DNA of 64,000 nt, from positions 56,542,426 to 56,606,425 of the forward strand of contig CM049309.1 in the NCBI GenBank assembly GCA_026874595.1, in the 5' to 3' direction. Positions 1 through 9,318 of the stretch are shown here, one piece after another. The stretch is from Sipunculus nudus. Taxonomy: Eukaryota; Annelida; Sipuncula; Golfingiida; Sipunculidae. The position numbers and the translations under genes are program-made. Positions within the stretch are counted from its first letter, which is position 1, and every line of letters begins with the position of its first letter. The notes beneath the pieces are model-generated. The model did not search any database, was not told the DNA's origin, and was given only the letters and a program-made list of their open reading frames with translations.

Positions 1-577
1 CGCCACTGGCCATTATAATAGATAGGATTGTTATGTTACTATTATATATAAAGATAACACTCTGTCCTGAGTCAGGAACTTTCCTTCTAAAGAAACGTCT
101 CTTCATGCGTTGAGCTGGTAAACATTTAATTAATCTAGTGGTACAGCATTAAATCCGACATACAACTTGCAACATCCGCTTTTAGTCTGTATACGCATAA
201 TGTCTGTACGCTTGTTATTGATTTATCTTTATTAAACATTCAGGGAATTCAAGGAGTTGATAAGGGCACGGAAACACCACAGGAAAGTACTCTGAGGATA
301 GTCTCAAGGTGGGATTTATCTGATGAAAGAGTTCAATGCATGGGCATTAGACCCATATCTTCCAAGTAGAAATCAGTGGAACGTTGTGGGTATGTGACTG
401 CGGCCTCGTCCGTAAATTATAGTATATGACGCAATTTCACATACAACCCACGATTCTTTTTGTGTTGTTATTTTAGTGGGGCAACGAAAGAAGCGATTAA
501 CGTATAGATATTTGAGAGATGAGTTTGAAGTTTCGGAGCAGCGTTCATAAATACACACGTGTGATTGGTAAATTTTG
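1..577. other. Unclassified non-coding sequence
   Basis: I see no gene, RNA gene or recognisable transposon here. Short open stretches exist but have no family resemblance. The right edge is set by the CAG-initiated terminus of the hAT-like element that follows. Confidence 0.5.
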
Positions 578-811
578 CAGAAGCGGATCTGGGAGGGGGG
601 TCCAGGAGGTCCAGGAGGACTGACCCCCCCCCCCCCCCCCCCGCCCTCTTCTAGCCGCCGCAACCTTCTTTAAGCGTTTCAGGCCAATTTCACGACGTGG
701 CACCCCCTTCTTTTCTGGACCTGGGAGCTTTTTTATACATTGAAATTAGTCCTCAAGGTTTGAACCCCCCCCCCTTTTTTTCTTTTTTACTAAATCCTGG
801 ATCCGCCCCTG
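578..811 (+). mobile_element. Short hAT-like non-autonomous DNA transposon with poly-C core
   Basis: The element starts CAGAAGCGGATCTGGGA and ends ATCCGCCCCTG, giving imperfect inverted termini (CAGAAGCGGATC against CAGGGGCGGATC). A 5-bp direct repeat TTTTG sits at 573-577 and 812-816, exactly at the ends. The body holds a ~24-C run and no coding capacity. A diverged sister copy lies at 29089-29318; the shared core reads GCAACCTT.TTTAAG.GTTTCAG, followed by a CCTT.TC.GGACCT.GGGA block. CAGGGGCGGATCC-type ends are common in invertebrate hAT-like MITEs, but hAT elements normally make 8-bp duplications, so the superfamily is uncertain. Confidence 0.6.
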
Positions 812-1324
812 TTTTGTCATGAATTTCGAAGTCAAATCGTGCGATGTTCCTAACATAATTGTAAGATATATAATTATAACCGTAGGATTAACACGACTCT
901 CACAAAAAAGTCGTACGATCGAGGAATATTCGTAGGACTGTCGTTGGTTTAACTTAGGACTGTCATAGGAAATTTCTGCGATTCTGGGTGCCTCAGATTA
1001 AAAAAAAGTATATCCAGATCTCTATGGCAAGGGCTTACTATATAATTTTCTGTCGCAAAACACTGGAATTTCCTACGACACCACCACGACTGTCCTAGAA
1101 CTTTCCAAAATTTCTGTCGTAACCAGACCTATCTGTTTTCGACTTTTGTGAACCGTGGCGTTAATTTATCTTCCAGAGCGGGGGGAAGACTCGTCCACAC
1201 ATACACACACACATATATATAAAATATATATCTGCAAAAAAAGATGATTACGTCCAACTTTATATATATTTATGTATATTATATATATATACTTATTTGC
1301 ATCTATATGAATATGACATATTTG

Positions 1325-1325
<1 letters not shown>
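812..1325. other. Unclassified sequence rich in TCGTAC/ACGATC motifs
   Basis: Contains repeated words such as TCGTACGATCG, CGTAGGA and GACTGTC. Similar CGATCGT-rich sequence occurs at 4790-5140, so this may be an old interspersed repeat. No coding potential is seen. Confidence 0.35.
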
Positions 1326-1377
<52 letters not shown>

Positions 1378-1378
1378 C
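1326..1378. repeat. (TA)n microsatellite
   Basis: About 50 bp of alternating T and A with one C interruption. Apparent Ile/Tyr reading frames through it are artefacts. Confidence 0.9.
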
Positions 1379-1573
1379 TTAATCACATTTCAAATATATT
1401 AAAATTAAGTATATAATTTAAGAAAATAAGATATTATGTTTCCAGTATATGTTAATTCTTAACCAGGTTTAGATATAATGTTTCATATAGCAGACTTAAA
1501 TGGAACCAAAGTATATAACTTTTTTTATTCCTATATTTCATTTGTGATATATAAATAATGAACTCTGAATAGT

Positions 1574-1656
1574 GGGGGGGGGGGTGATTACAATGATCAC
1601 CCCCCCCCCCCCCCTCCTTGCTAAAAAGTGGGGGGGGGGGGGAATATATACCCCCC
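1574..1656. repeat. Poly-G/poly-C hairpin and adjacent G and C tracts
   Basis: G11-TGAT (1574-1588) pairs perfectly with ATCA-C11 (1596-1610) around a 7-nt loop TACAATG, a 15-bp stem. It is followed by a G13 tract (1630-1642) and a C6 tract (1651-1656) that can pair again. This is probably the relic of a poly-C-bearing element. The tracts could also form quadruplex or i-motif structures. Confidence 0.7.
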
Positions 1657-2046
1657 ATGGCCCTCCATTTATATTGACGGCCCTGTTTTAGAAATGAAAA
1701 TAATGTTTGGACTCCCACTCATACCTTATGTAATCAAAGAGGTCTCTCTTTGGAAAAAAAACTCACCCTGCTATACCCGGAATTTCATTATGAAAAGAAG
1801 ACAGTTGAACTGAGTTTTTTTAGTTGTCATGAGTGTAGCTCTTAAAAAATGCAGCAGCTGGAATACTGAGCAGTGTAACTCACTGAATGTCCATTATGTA
1901 AGCATTACGAAGAATCAATAGATAAAAGTTCTGTGTAAACATTTGGAAGAAACTTTTACTTTCAACATAGAGGCTACTTTAAAATTTCTAACAATTTTTG
2001 TGGGGTAAAGATCATTATGGGGTTGATGAGAACCCCTTGTTTTATA
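1657..2046. other. Unclassified non-coding sequence
   Basis: AT-rich sequence with no recognisable coding or repeat structure. It ends at a short (TG)n run (2047-2065) just before the first MITE. Confidence 0.4.
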
Positions 2047-2090
2047 TGTGTGTGTGTGTGTGTGTCAGAGGTTTTTCCTTTGGTTCATAC

Positions 2091-2625
2091 TATAGTCCGT
2101 TTCATTCCCTCATGTCCACCTGTTTTTTGCTATGAAAATTTTAATTAGGTACATTTCAAGGGAAACAATTATAGTGTAGAGGAGAGGATTACAGAAGGTA
2201 ACTAAAGGTAACTAAATTCCTACCTTATTCCTTATTTGAGTAACAGAATTTTCTGAAAATATGAGAAATCAGTCTACATTTTACAACATCTTACCCACTT
2301 ATGGCGGTCAAGGTCCTTGGTCACATGCAAAAGCAGCCTCAACTGACAGCTGCTGATTGGATGATCTCATGTAAACACTCTAAAAACTATAACCAGCTAA
2401 AACAGTGATGGCTACTTATGGAGGGACACACCATATCTGACAGATCATGATAAAGGGACTAAAATGTTGTGAAACATAAACGGGGGATTTATTGTAAAAT
2501 TCTTAACTGCCATATTAGGCTGTCACTTCCATATGTTGTTTACTTGGAAAATATTGGAAAATATAAACTTTAAATAAATCATCTACAAAAAACAGGTGGA
2601 CAGCAGGTGGTGAAATGGACTATAG
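2091..2625. mobile_element. MITE copy A with ~40-bp imperfect terminal inverted repeats
   Basis: The left end TATAGTCCGTTTCATTCC and the reverse complement of the right end, TATAGTCCATTTCACCAC, match, and both continue to GTCCACCTGTTTTTTG. The ends are imperfect inverted repeats of ~40 bp. The ~535-bp body has no coding capacity. A close sister copy in the same orientation lies at 2859-3386. The TATA at each end suits a TA target duplication, as in Tc1/mariner-type elements, but the superfamily is inferred only from that. Confidence 0.7.
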
Positions 2626-2858
2626 GTGCCTTGACCGTCACCCGTGAGTAGGAATAAACATAGCCATTTTGTATTATAAATGTTTGCTGGAAAACGTCTT
2701 GAATTACCTTTAGTGTTCCATGATCAAATAAGCGAAAAGTTGTTATCGTATCGAGTCATTAAAAAATACACTATCGTCAGTTCAGCTGGTTATCTCATAC
2801 ACTATTGAATCAGCCCTCAGTATTCGCTCCCAGTAATCGCTTACCGATTGCATACATC
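2626..2858. other. Spacer between the two MITE copies
   Basis: About 230 bp of unclassified sequence separating two related ~530-bp elements. I see no feature in it. Confidence 0.4.
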
Positions 2859-3386
2859 TATAGCCTGTTTCATCCCCTCATGTCCACCCTTTTTTTTTTG
2901 CTATGAAACTTTCATTAGTTACATTTCAAGGGAACAATTATTGTTGAGAGTATAAAAGGACCTTATTTTTATAGAGGAGAAATAAATACCTATCTTATAC
3001 CTTATATCTTATACCTATCTTATACCTATCTTATGAAAGAAACAGTGTTATATAAGAAAATCTGAGAAATTAGTCTCCATTTTACAACATATAGACCCTC
3101 TTTATCGGTCAAGGTCATTGGTCACATGCAAAAAACAGCCTCAATTGACAGCTGATGATTGGATTATGACACCCTAAAAATAAAACCAGCTAAATCAAAG
3201 ATGGCTACTCATGCAGGGACACATCATATCTGTGAAACAAAAATTTGGGATTTACTGTTAAATTCTAAATTACCATATTAGTTTGTCACTTTCTTATGTA
3301 TTTTTTTCAGAAATAGTAAAAGAATATAAACTTTTAGAAAATTATCTGCAAAAAAAGGTGGACAGCAGGTGGTGAAATGGACTACG
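2859..3386. mobile_element. MITE copy B of the same family
   Basis: Begins TATAGCCTGTTTCATCCC and ends ATGGACTAC, parallel to copy A. Shared internal blocks include GGTCAAGGTC.TTGGTCACATG, CAGCTG.TGATTGGAT and GATGGCTACT. It carries an extra short tandem of TATCTTATACC near 2988-3025. No coding capacity. Confidence 0.7.
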
Positions 3387-4300
3387 GCAAAAAAAGTGTG
3401 TTTTTTTTCCTAAATAAGTGCGGGCGGGAGGGTCATTACTTTTTTTGTATATTTCGATAAAAATGTCATATGATCAGGGAGAAGTATGATAATAACATTT
3501 TTTTTGCTAAACAAGTAAAAGCACTACATAACAACAGAAATTTTATCAAAACTGTATGATTTTATCTTCTTGAAAGAAATATCCGTGCGGCTGGAGCTCA
3601 AAATTTGTAAGTTTCTATTGAAATCAGAATGTAAAAAAATTTTTAGGCGGGGGTTAAAAATTCACACGGGCAGTGACTGAGAACCATACATTTTATTATT
3701 TTTTTGGCCCTTAGTTTCCTTTGTGGACGAGAGCTCTTTACTAATTGGCCATGCCCCCCCCCCCCCCCGCTTCCGTAACCTATTACAGGGGGTTTACTCC
3801 ATTCTAGGGGCCTAGACCCCCTCCAGACGTGAGGTTCACCAAGATACCAATAATGTGCCTGCTTGAAGAACTGCTGAACTGTGTTTATAAAAATAATTGA
3901 AGGATGAAACTAAATATATGTGTTTCAGTATCAAGCATATATTTGGCTTATTAAGCAAGATATAGCATATTTTAGTCCCGACTTTGCCAAAGTTCAAAAT
4001 TTGGTCACCTTTACCTACTTTTCAAGGTCACAGAGTTTTTTATAGAATAAAAATTTTTAAAAATATTTCCAAGGAACCACTGACTAGATTGTTATGAAAT
4101 ATAGCGTATTTTTGGCCTTTATGTGTACTGCTTCGCCAGACTGGTCGCACCACTCACAATATCTGAACTTAACAATGGTACTTCATTTGGTCAGGGGTGA
4201 AGTATAAGAACAGAATCATTGTCAAGTTCGACGATGGGTCATTTGTGCCCTCTGTTGTTGCTTACTGCATGTTATTTTATGTAATCATACAGATTTATAT
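3387..4300. other. Unclassified sequence with a poly-C tract
   Basis: Contains a ~16-C run near 3755-3769. At 3940-4140 there is a stretch resembling decayed invertebrate interspersed repeats (phrases such as TTTGGTCACCTTTACC and AAGGTCACAGAG). No gene is visible. Confidence 0.35.
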
Positions 4301-4308
4301 CGCTTCAA

Positions 4309-4450
4309 TTGCTCAGGGAAAAATATCGGGCCGTTCCCGGTTTTGAACCCATGTTGGAGGCGCACAAGTCCGGCGTACCAACCGCTTCGCTAGAAAAGCA
4401 ACCTTCCCTAGCGAGACAATTCGGTCCGCTTTTATGTCACCACGTAACAC
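4309..4450 (-). mobile_element. tRNA-derived SINE copy 1 (minus strand)
   Basis: On the minus strand the sequence reads TAGCGAAGCGGTTGG, a match to the Pol III A box (TRGCNNAGYNGG). About 35 nt later comes GGTTCAAAACC, a good B box (GGTTCRANNCC). A near-identical second copy starts ~280 bp downstream. The conserved tail beyond the tRNA-like head includes TAGGGAAGGTTGCTTTTC. The apparent reading frames on the plus strand are shadows. Confidence 0.65.
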
Positions 4451-4588
4451 ACCCCCCTCTTAAGAGCGTTCTGTTATCAGAACAAGACTAATTATCTCAG
4501 GAGTCACACTTTTGTGAGCTTATTCCCTGGGCCACAAAGTTTACCGTCACGTTTGACGAGCCGACATTTTGTTACGAAGGCAAATAAA

Positions 4589-4726
4589 TCAGGGGAAAAT
4601 ATCGGGCCGATCCCGGATTCAAACCCATGTTGGTGGCGCACAAGTCCGGCGTACCAACCGCTTCGCTAGAAAAGCAAGCTTCCCTAGCGAGACAGTTCGG
4701 TCCGCTTTTATGTCACCACGTAACAA
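4589..4726 (-). mobile_element. tRNA-derived SINE copy 2 (minus strand)
   Basis: Sister of the copy at 4309, same orientation, with only scattered substitutions. The minus strand carries the A box TAGCGAAGCGGTTGG and a B box ending GGTTTGAATCC. Homology stops at the same GTCACCACGTAACA boundary in both copies. Confidence 0.65.
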
Positions 4727-6390
4727 CATCCGCGATCTGGAACACTATCTGTCCCGACAAATTATTGCCACAAAAATCTTTGGTGTTTGTGAGAGAAGCT
4801 CCACGATGTCATCTTCTACGACCTGCATAGAATCCGATTTATCACGATTGAGAACGATTCTATCACGTCCACATGCCGACTGACGTACGACCAGGCACGA
4901 TCGTCTGCGATAAGCTACGATTATTCAGGATTTACCACCCTTAATTTACCATGGACATTACAGCCCTTATGACAAACTCTGGTAAAGCGTATCAACGTCG
5001 GAGCACAAAGTCGTGCACTAAGTCGTGCAAAATGTGAGGAAACAACCAACGAATGCCCAGGATTGAGCACGATTGATTCCGATCAAGCCGAATACTGGAT
5101 CTACAGTGATGACGATCGTCTTACGATTGAGCTTCTTAAACAAAAACAAAAAAAAAAAAAAAAAAAAACAGCAGCTCCACGATAATTTTGACCCGTTTGC
5201 AAATATTCGTAGCCCTCTCCTGACATACCATGACCCATCCTTTCCTCTACAATTCACAGCGACGGCAAAACGACTTTTTTTTTAAATTATTTAGGTTATA
5301 CAGTATATATACCCAAATCAAACGATACAATAACAAGAAAACTGAGATGAAAACTGAGATACTGAGTATACGGAGATACTCCAGATCCCATATCCCATTT
5401 ATGATACCTCCATTAAGATTTTGCGATTTAGTTTCTTTGATGCGTAATAATGCTGGCGACATTATACTCACTTCGATGTTGACACCAGTCTAAACCCGGC
5501 CCAACGTTGCCACAGTAAACTGCCAGCTGCCTTTAAATAACTGTCCAAATGGCTCTGTAAGCCACGCAAATGTGGTGTGATGGCTGTTCGATTGCTGTTT
5601 TTATATTCACAGGGTCGAAGCAGCGTTCATTTACGAGACTTTGGTATTTTGCTGCCGTGTCCGCGACATTTATTCAATATGATAAATCTCAGTGTGCAGA
5701 AGTGATTAAACTCAGCTCTGTTGTTAACACTAACCAGGTTTTCAAGAGGTCCTATTTTTGTCTCATATATTTTTCCTACTTTTTCCTCGTGTTTGTTTCC
5801 CACCATAACCTGCAGTGTCAAAGAGTGTGAATAACTTTGAAATTTTGTTTGTATAACAAGTATTTTTTTACAATTCTGGCAAAGATGTCTTCTGAAAACT
5901 GCTGATACAAACGCCACATACAATTTGTTTAAATGTGCATTCAATCATATCAGTTTCTTAATTTCATATTCGTTCATCAAGAATAAGCATGAATTTATAA
6001 TGTTATTACGTGTGGTTTTAGTCCTCCTTCGTCCTAAATTTTCCTTCTATTTTCCTACTTTTTCTATATTTCCAGCCCTATACGTTTGTTTTGTACGAAA
6101 TCTATACCTTTTGTTGTAATTCATTTTGTCATTTCTTAATCAGGCTGGCTATACAGGACACAAAATACACCACTAGATATATACACTTTTGACACCCACG
6201 GCTTCATATTTACTCTCGAGCCAACAGCTGGGCTATATTGTATTGTTATCTGGTTATACCGGTACAGGTAAAAAAAAGCAAAGGTAAATATAACATGCTT
6301 GTTAATGGGTAAGTAACAGAAGCACTGCATATATAGCTGAAATGATTCAGCACAACTTCTTATCAATACAATATCGCGTTCGAGTTCGAT
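4727..6390. other. Unclassified sequence including a poly-A tract
   Basis: 4790-5146 is rich in ACGATCG/CGTACGA words and ends in a ~22-A run at 5147-5168, which could be the tail of an old retrocopy or SINE. 5200-6390 is AT-rich with short unrelated reading frames. None resembles a known protein or shows convincing exon structure. Confidence 0.35.
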
Positions 6391-6745
6391 TTTGGGCAAA
6401 ATATACGCATATGTAATAAGGTTATGCAGAGGTCACTAGGCTATACTTTTTGTTGTCGCCGCGATAACGTACCAGGAATATGAATATGAAATATTAATTA
6501 ATATTATTATTAATCAATATCTTACCAAAGTTTGATTTCCGGCAAAATCCATGCATATTTAATGAGGCCAGAGGTTACCAGAATTCGGTGGTGCCGTGAT
6601 GACTCTCTAAAAATCTTATGGACTTTCATGAAACTCATTATAAAAATAAACCAATAGAGTTTCTCACCTGAATTACATTCTCGGCAAAATCCATACATAT
6701 TTAATGAGGTCAGAGGTCACAAGAACTACGACGGGTGTTTTATGC
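6391..6745 (+). repeat. Diverged tandem repeat, ~145-bp unit, about 2.5 copies
   Basis: The phrase GGCAAAATMYAYRCATATKTAAT recurs near 6395, 6540 and 6683, each followed by AGGTCA or AGGCCAGAGGTYAC. Unit spacing is ~141-147 bp. The divergence shows an old array. Confidence 0.55.
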
Positions 6746-7157
6746 ACCATTTGCGGTGCTCTTGTTTGTCATAAGTGAAACAAACTTTTGAATCATCACA
6801 AGCATATGTGACTGTTTCTTTTACATGATGAAATTAAACACTCTTGAAATATAATAATTTTTTAGATAAACAAGGAAACAAACATACTTTCATATGCTCA
6901 CACTGATAATATTGCCAAGACATAAACAGAGTTGCACATCTATATAATTAATACGGAGTTGGGTTTTTTGTAGACCACGGTTTACCTGCTTCCCCTCTCA
7001 TTTGACTCTCTAAATTCGGCAGGCGTATCGGTGGTGTGCTCTTCTAGGACAAGTTTGCTTTATTTTGCGGTTGTATGCCCTATTAAGCTGAATAATTAAA
7101 AATTTTTATATTTCCCTATTTGGTACCCCCATATCTTTTGTGCTGCAAGGTCCTCCA
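6746..7157. other. Unclassified non-coding sequence
   Basis: AT-rich; no feature recognised. Confidence 0.4.
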
Positions 7158-7990
7158 CGCCTGTGACACTTTTTCAGGAGGCGCCTCGGGGATTTTCACT
7201 GGCCTGTTAAGACCTTGGCAAGAGCGCATGTCCAGTTCAAAGTCATTTCCGTGCAATACGCGGTCACGCTGGTCCATTATAATCCTCATTGTTCCCATAT
7301 CTATTGTAACGCCTCTAAAGGATTTTTTTCTCTCGAAAGGAAGTAAAGGTTTTTAATCCAAAGACCACATGACTCCCCTTTCAATGCGAGGGCTTTTCAG
7401 TTTAGTCAACACTGGGCACTGAGTCAAGTGATACATGTGACCACCGTTGGACACATTTTTTATGGGTTACAGGTATGTTGGTTTTTATACATTCAAAAAT
7501 ATCTTTCCATGATAAACATGGTTTCAAAAGTTCGGCCCTGTCATGTGTTTTATGACTTTTTTTTCAGAAAGAAACCCCACAACTCAATTATCTTCGGGTT
7601 GGGTAGGGTGGGGTGGGGGAGGGGTTGGTTCACATATATTTGTTAAGATCCGTTGTCTGTAGGACGGTGAAACATGAAAAAATATCAACAATACATCTTT
7701 CAATTGATAACAAACTAGAATCTGTAGTCCTTTAATATTAGTCATGTGTTCACGCGTATGCGTTTCATGTGTGAACACTGTCATGCTTCAGTAACACGAG
7801 TTCAGCTTGCGAGAGGCAGAACAAATGAATACGAATGGGTGGCTTCCACACGGGGATAAAGGAATGGTCCTTTATCATAATGGTTCATAAGAAAATATAT
7901 ATTTTGGTGATTCTTATTACCTCCAAAATGAAATGGACTATTGATAGGTCTTTACCCTAACCCTCTACAAATGTTCAGCAAAACATTTTT
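7158..7990 (+). repeat. Unit A of an ~833-bp diverged tandem repeat
   Basis: CGCCTGTGACACTTTTTCAGG at 7158 aligns with CGCCTGTCACGCTTTTTCAGG at 7991. The two units stay alignable to the CAGCAAAA phrase near their ends. Unit A carries TATACATTCAAAAATATC (from 7487), which corresponds to the site where the BEL composite inserted into unit B. It serves as an internal record of the empty site. Confidence 0.7.
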
Positions 7991-8237
7991 CGCCTGTCAC
8001 GCTTTTTCAGGAGGCGACCTGTAATCCCCACTGACCCCCACTGCCATTCTATCGCCTGTTAAGGAATTTTACTCTGTCATAGAAGTAAAGATTTAAAATT
8101 CAGGCGAGGAACACATGTCCAAATGAATCTTTTAATAGGGAGCACTTTTCCATTGAGTGGACAGAAAGAACTGAGACCCTTTACACGATCACCGTTTTAT
8201 AGGTTTACAGGTATGTTGATTTTTATACATTTAGAAG
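7991..8237 (+). repeat. Unit B of the tandem repeat, left part (split by BEL insertion)
   Basis: Homologous to 7158-7496. It ends TACATTTAGAAG immediately before the LTR; the last five bases AGAAG (8233-8237) are the target site duplication. The unit resumes at 17531. Confidence 0.7.
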
Positions 8238-8919
8238 TGTAAGGGACGTAGTCATTTTCCATAGATTTCCACTAGGTGGCACTAGAAGAATGAGCCAGTA
8301 AGTGGCTCAGTTACTTTTTTGTCTGTACGGCAGTTCGTGCATTTTTTGGTAATCAGATCAGCCTGAACCCATAAGGGGAGAAGCATGTTGCTCGACAGTA
8401 TGCCGCAATGTCGTAAGTAATCACATATTTACTTTCATTTATATACTGATAATTGTATAAAATATTCATTAAGTAGTCTTAATACTGCAGTCATTAACAT
8501 TTCTTCATTTTATAGTTTGAAAGTTGTAATAGAACAGAAAAAGTTTGTGTACCTCGATTGTCACGCCCTACATTACCCTGTAGTAGCTTGTATACATGCT
8601 GAACAGTGCTTGCTCCCATGTACGGACAGGGCCCAATTAATTTTTCTGTGCTGTAAGATAGTATGGGCTGTGGTATGTCACTGCTGATATGAGCGGAGCT
8701 AGGCTCTCATAAAAGGACAATGCCATCCATGACTGTGTTGCTGTATATAGGAATAGCTTAATTATGTCTTCATATGTTTGTGTTATGTAGGAATAATGAT
8801 TAAATTGTGATATTTGCTTATTTACTGCTGCATTTTGGTACAAGTAACTAGTATTTACACTAAATCAGTAAATTTAATGGCTAATATTTCAATATTATTA
8901 GGTTAAAGTAACAGGTCAG

Positions 8920-8927
8920 TATAAAAG
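8920..8927 (+). promoter_or_regulatory. LTR core promoter, TATA box
   Basis: TATAAAAG at LTR position ~683, ahead of the presumed start of R. The same motif is present in LTR2 at 15930-15937. LTR3 begins 8 bp after the end of the equivalent position and so lacks it. Confidence 0.55.
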
Positions 8928-9207
8928 GGTAAACATGTGCAACATAGACTTCTTATTCAGTTAATATATTATTTTCTGATCAGTAAGCCATACATAGTTT
9001 AGAATTTGGATTTGTTTTGTCATATCAGCAGCATGATTGATTTGTTTATTAATCATACAATTAGAGAGTCTTTTATATACCTTATATATATTTCATCCAT
9101 AGGAATTTCATTTATTAATGCATGTCCATACTTATTTGCATTTAGATGTAGCTTTAGACATTAGAGTAAATTTATATTTGTTAATTTGTAGATTGAACCG
9201 GCTTCAG

Positions 9208-9213
9208 AATAAA
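9208..9213 (+). promoter_or_regulatory. LTR polyadenylation signal AATAAA
   Basis: AATAAA near the 3' end of the LTR, repeated at 16218-16223 in LTR2 and at 17459-17464 in LTR3. It lies ~60 bp before the LTR end, a usual distance for retrotransposon R/U5. Confidence 0.5.
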
Positions 9214-9318
9214 GAATTAAAAACCCTGCCGCGTCCTGACATATTTCTCTGGCTGATCTCGGCTACCAGTCATAGTTCAATGACAGTCAGCTATTGAGTC
9301 GAGTTGACAACAGTAGTC

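Larger units (their letters stand above)
8238..9274 (+). repeat. BEL LTR1 (5' LTR), 1037 bp
   Basis: Starts TGTAAGGGACGTAG and ends ACCAGTCATA. The end is fixed by LTR3, which shares sequence up to CATA and then meets the AGAAG duplication. The ending is not the canonical CA; if CA at 9271-9272 were the end, no 5-bp duplication would fit. It carries a TATA box at 8920-8927 and an AATAAA at 9208-9213. I could not identify a TGG-type primer binding site just after it. Confidence 0.9.

Noticed and set aside
8637-8843. 68-residue minus-strand frame inside the LTR
   Set aside because: Lies in U3 of the BEL LTR and is repeated in LTR2; nothing suggests translation.
9275-9300. Primer binding site next to LTR1
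   Set aside because: No TGG-initiated match to a tRNA 3' end is visible in the first ~25 bases after the LTR, so I did not annotate one.
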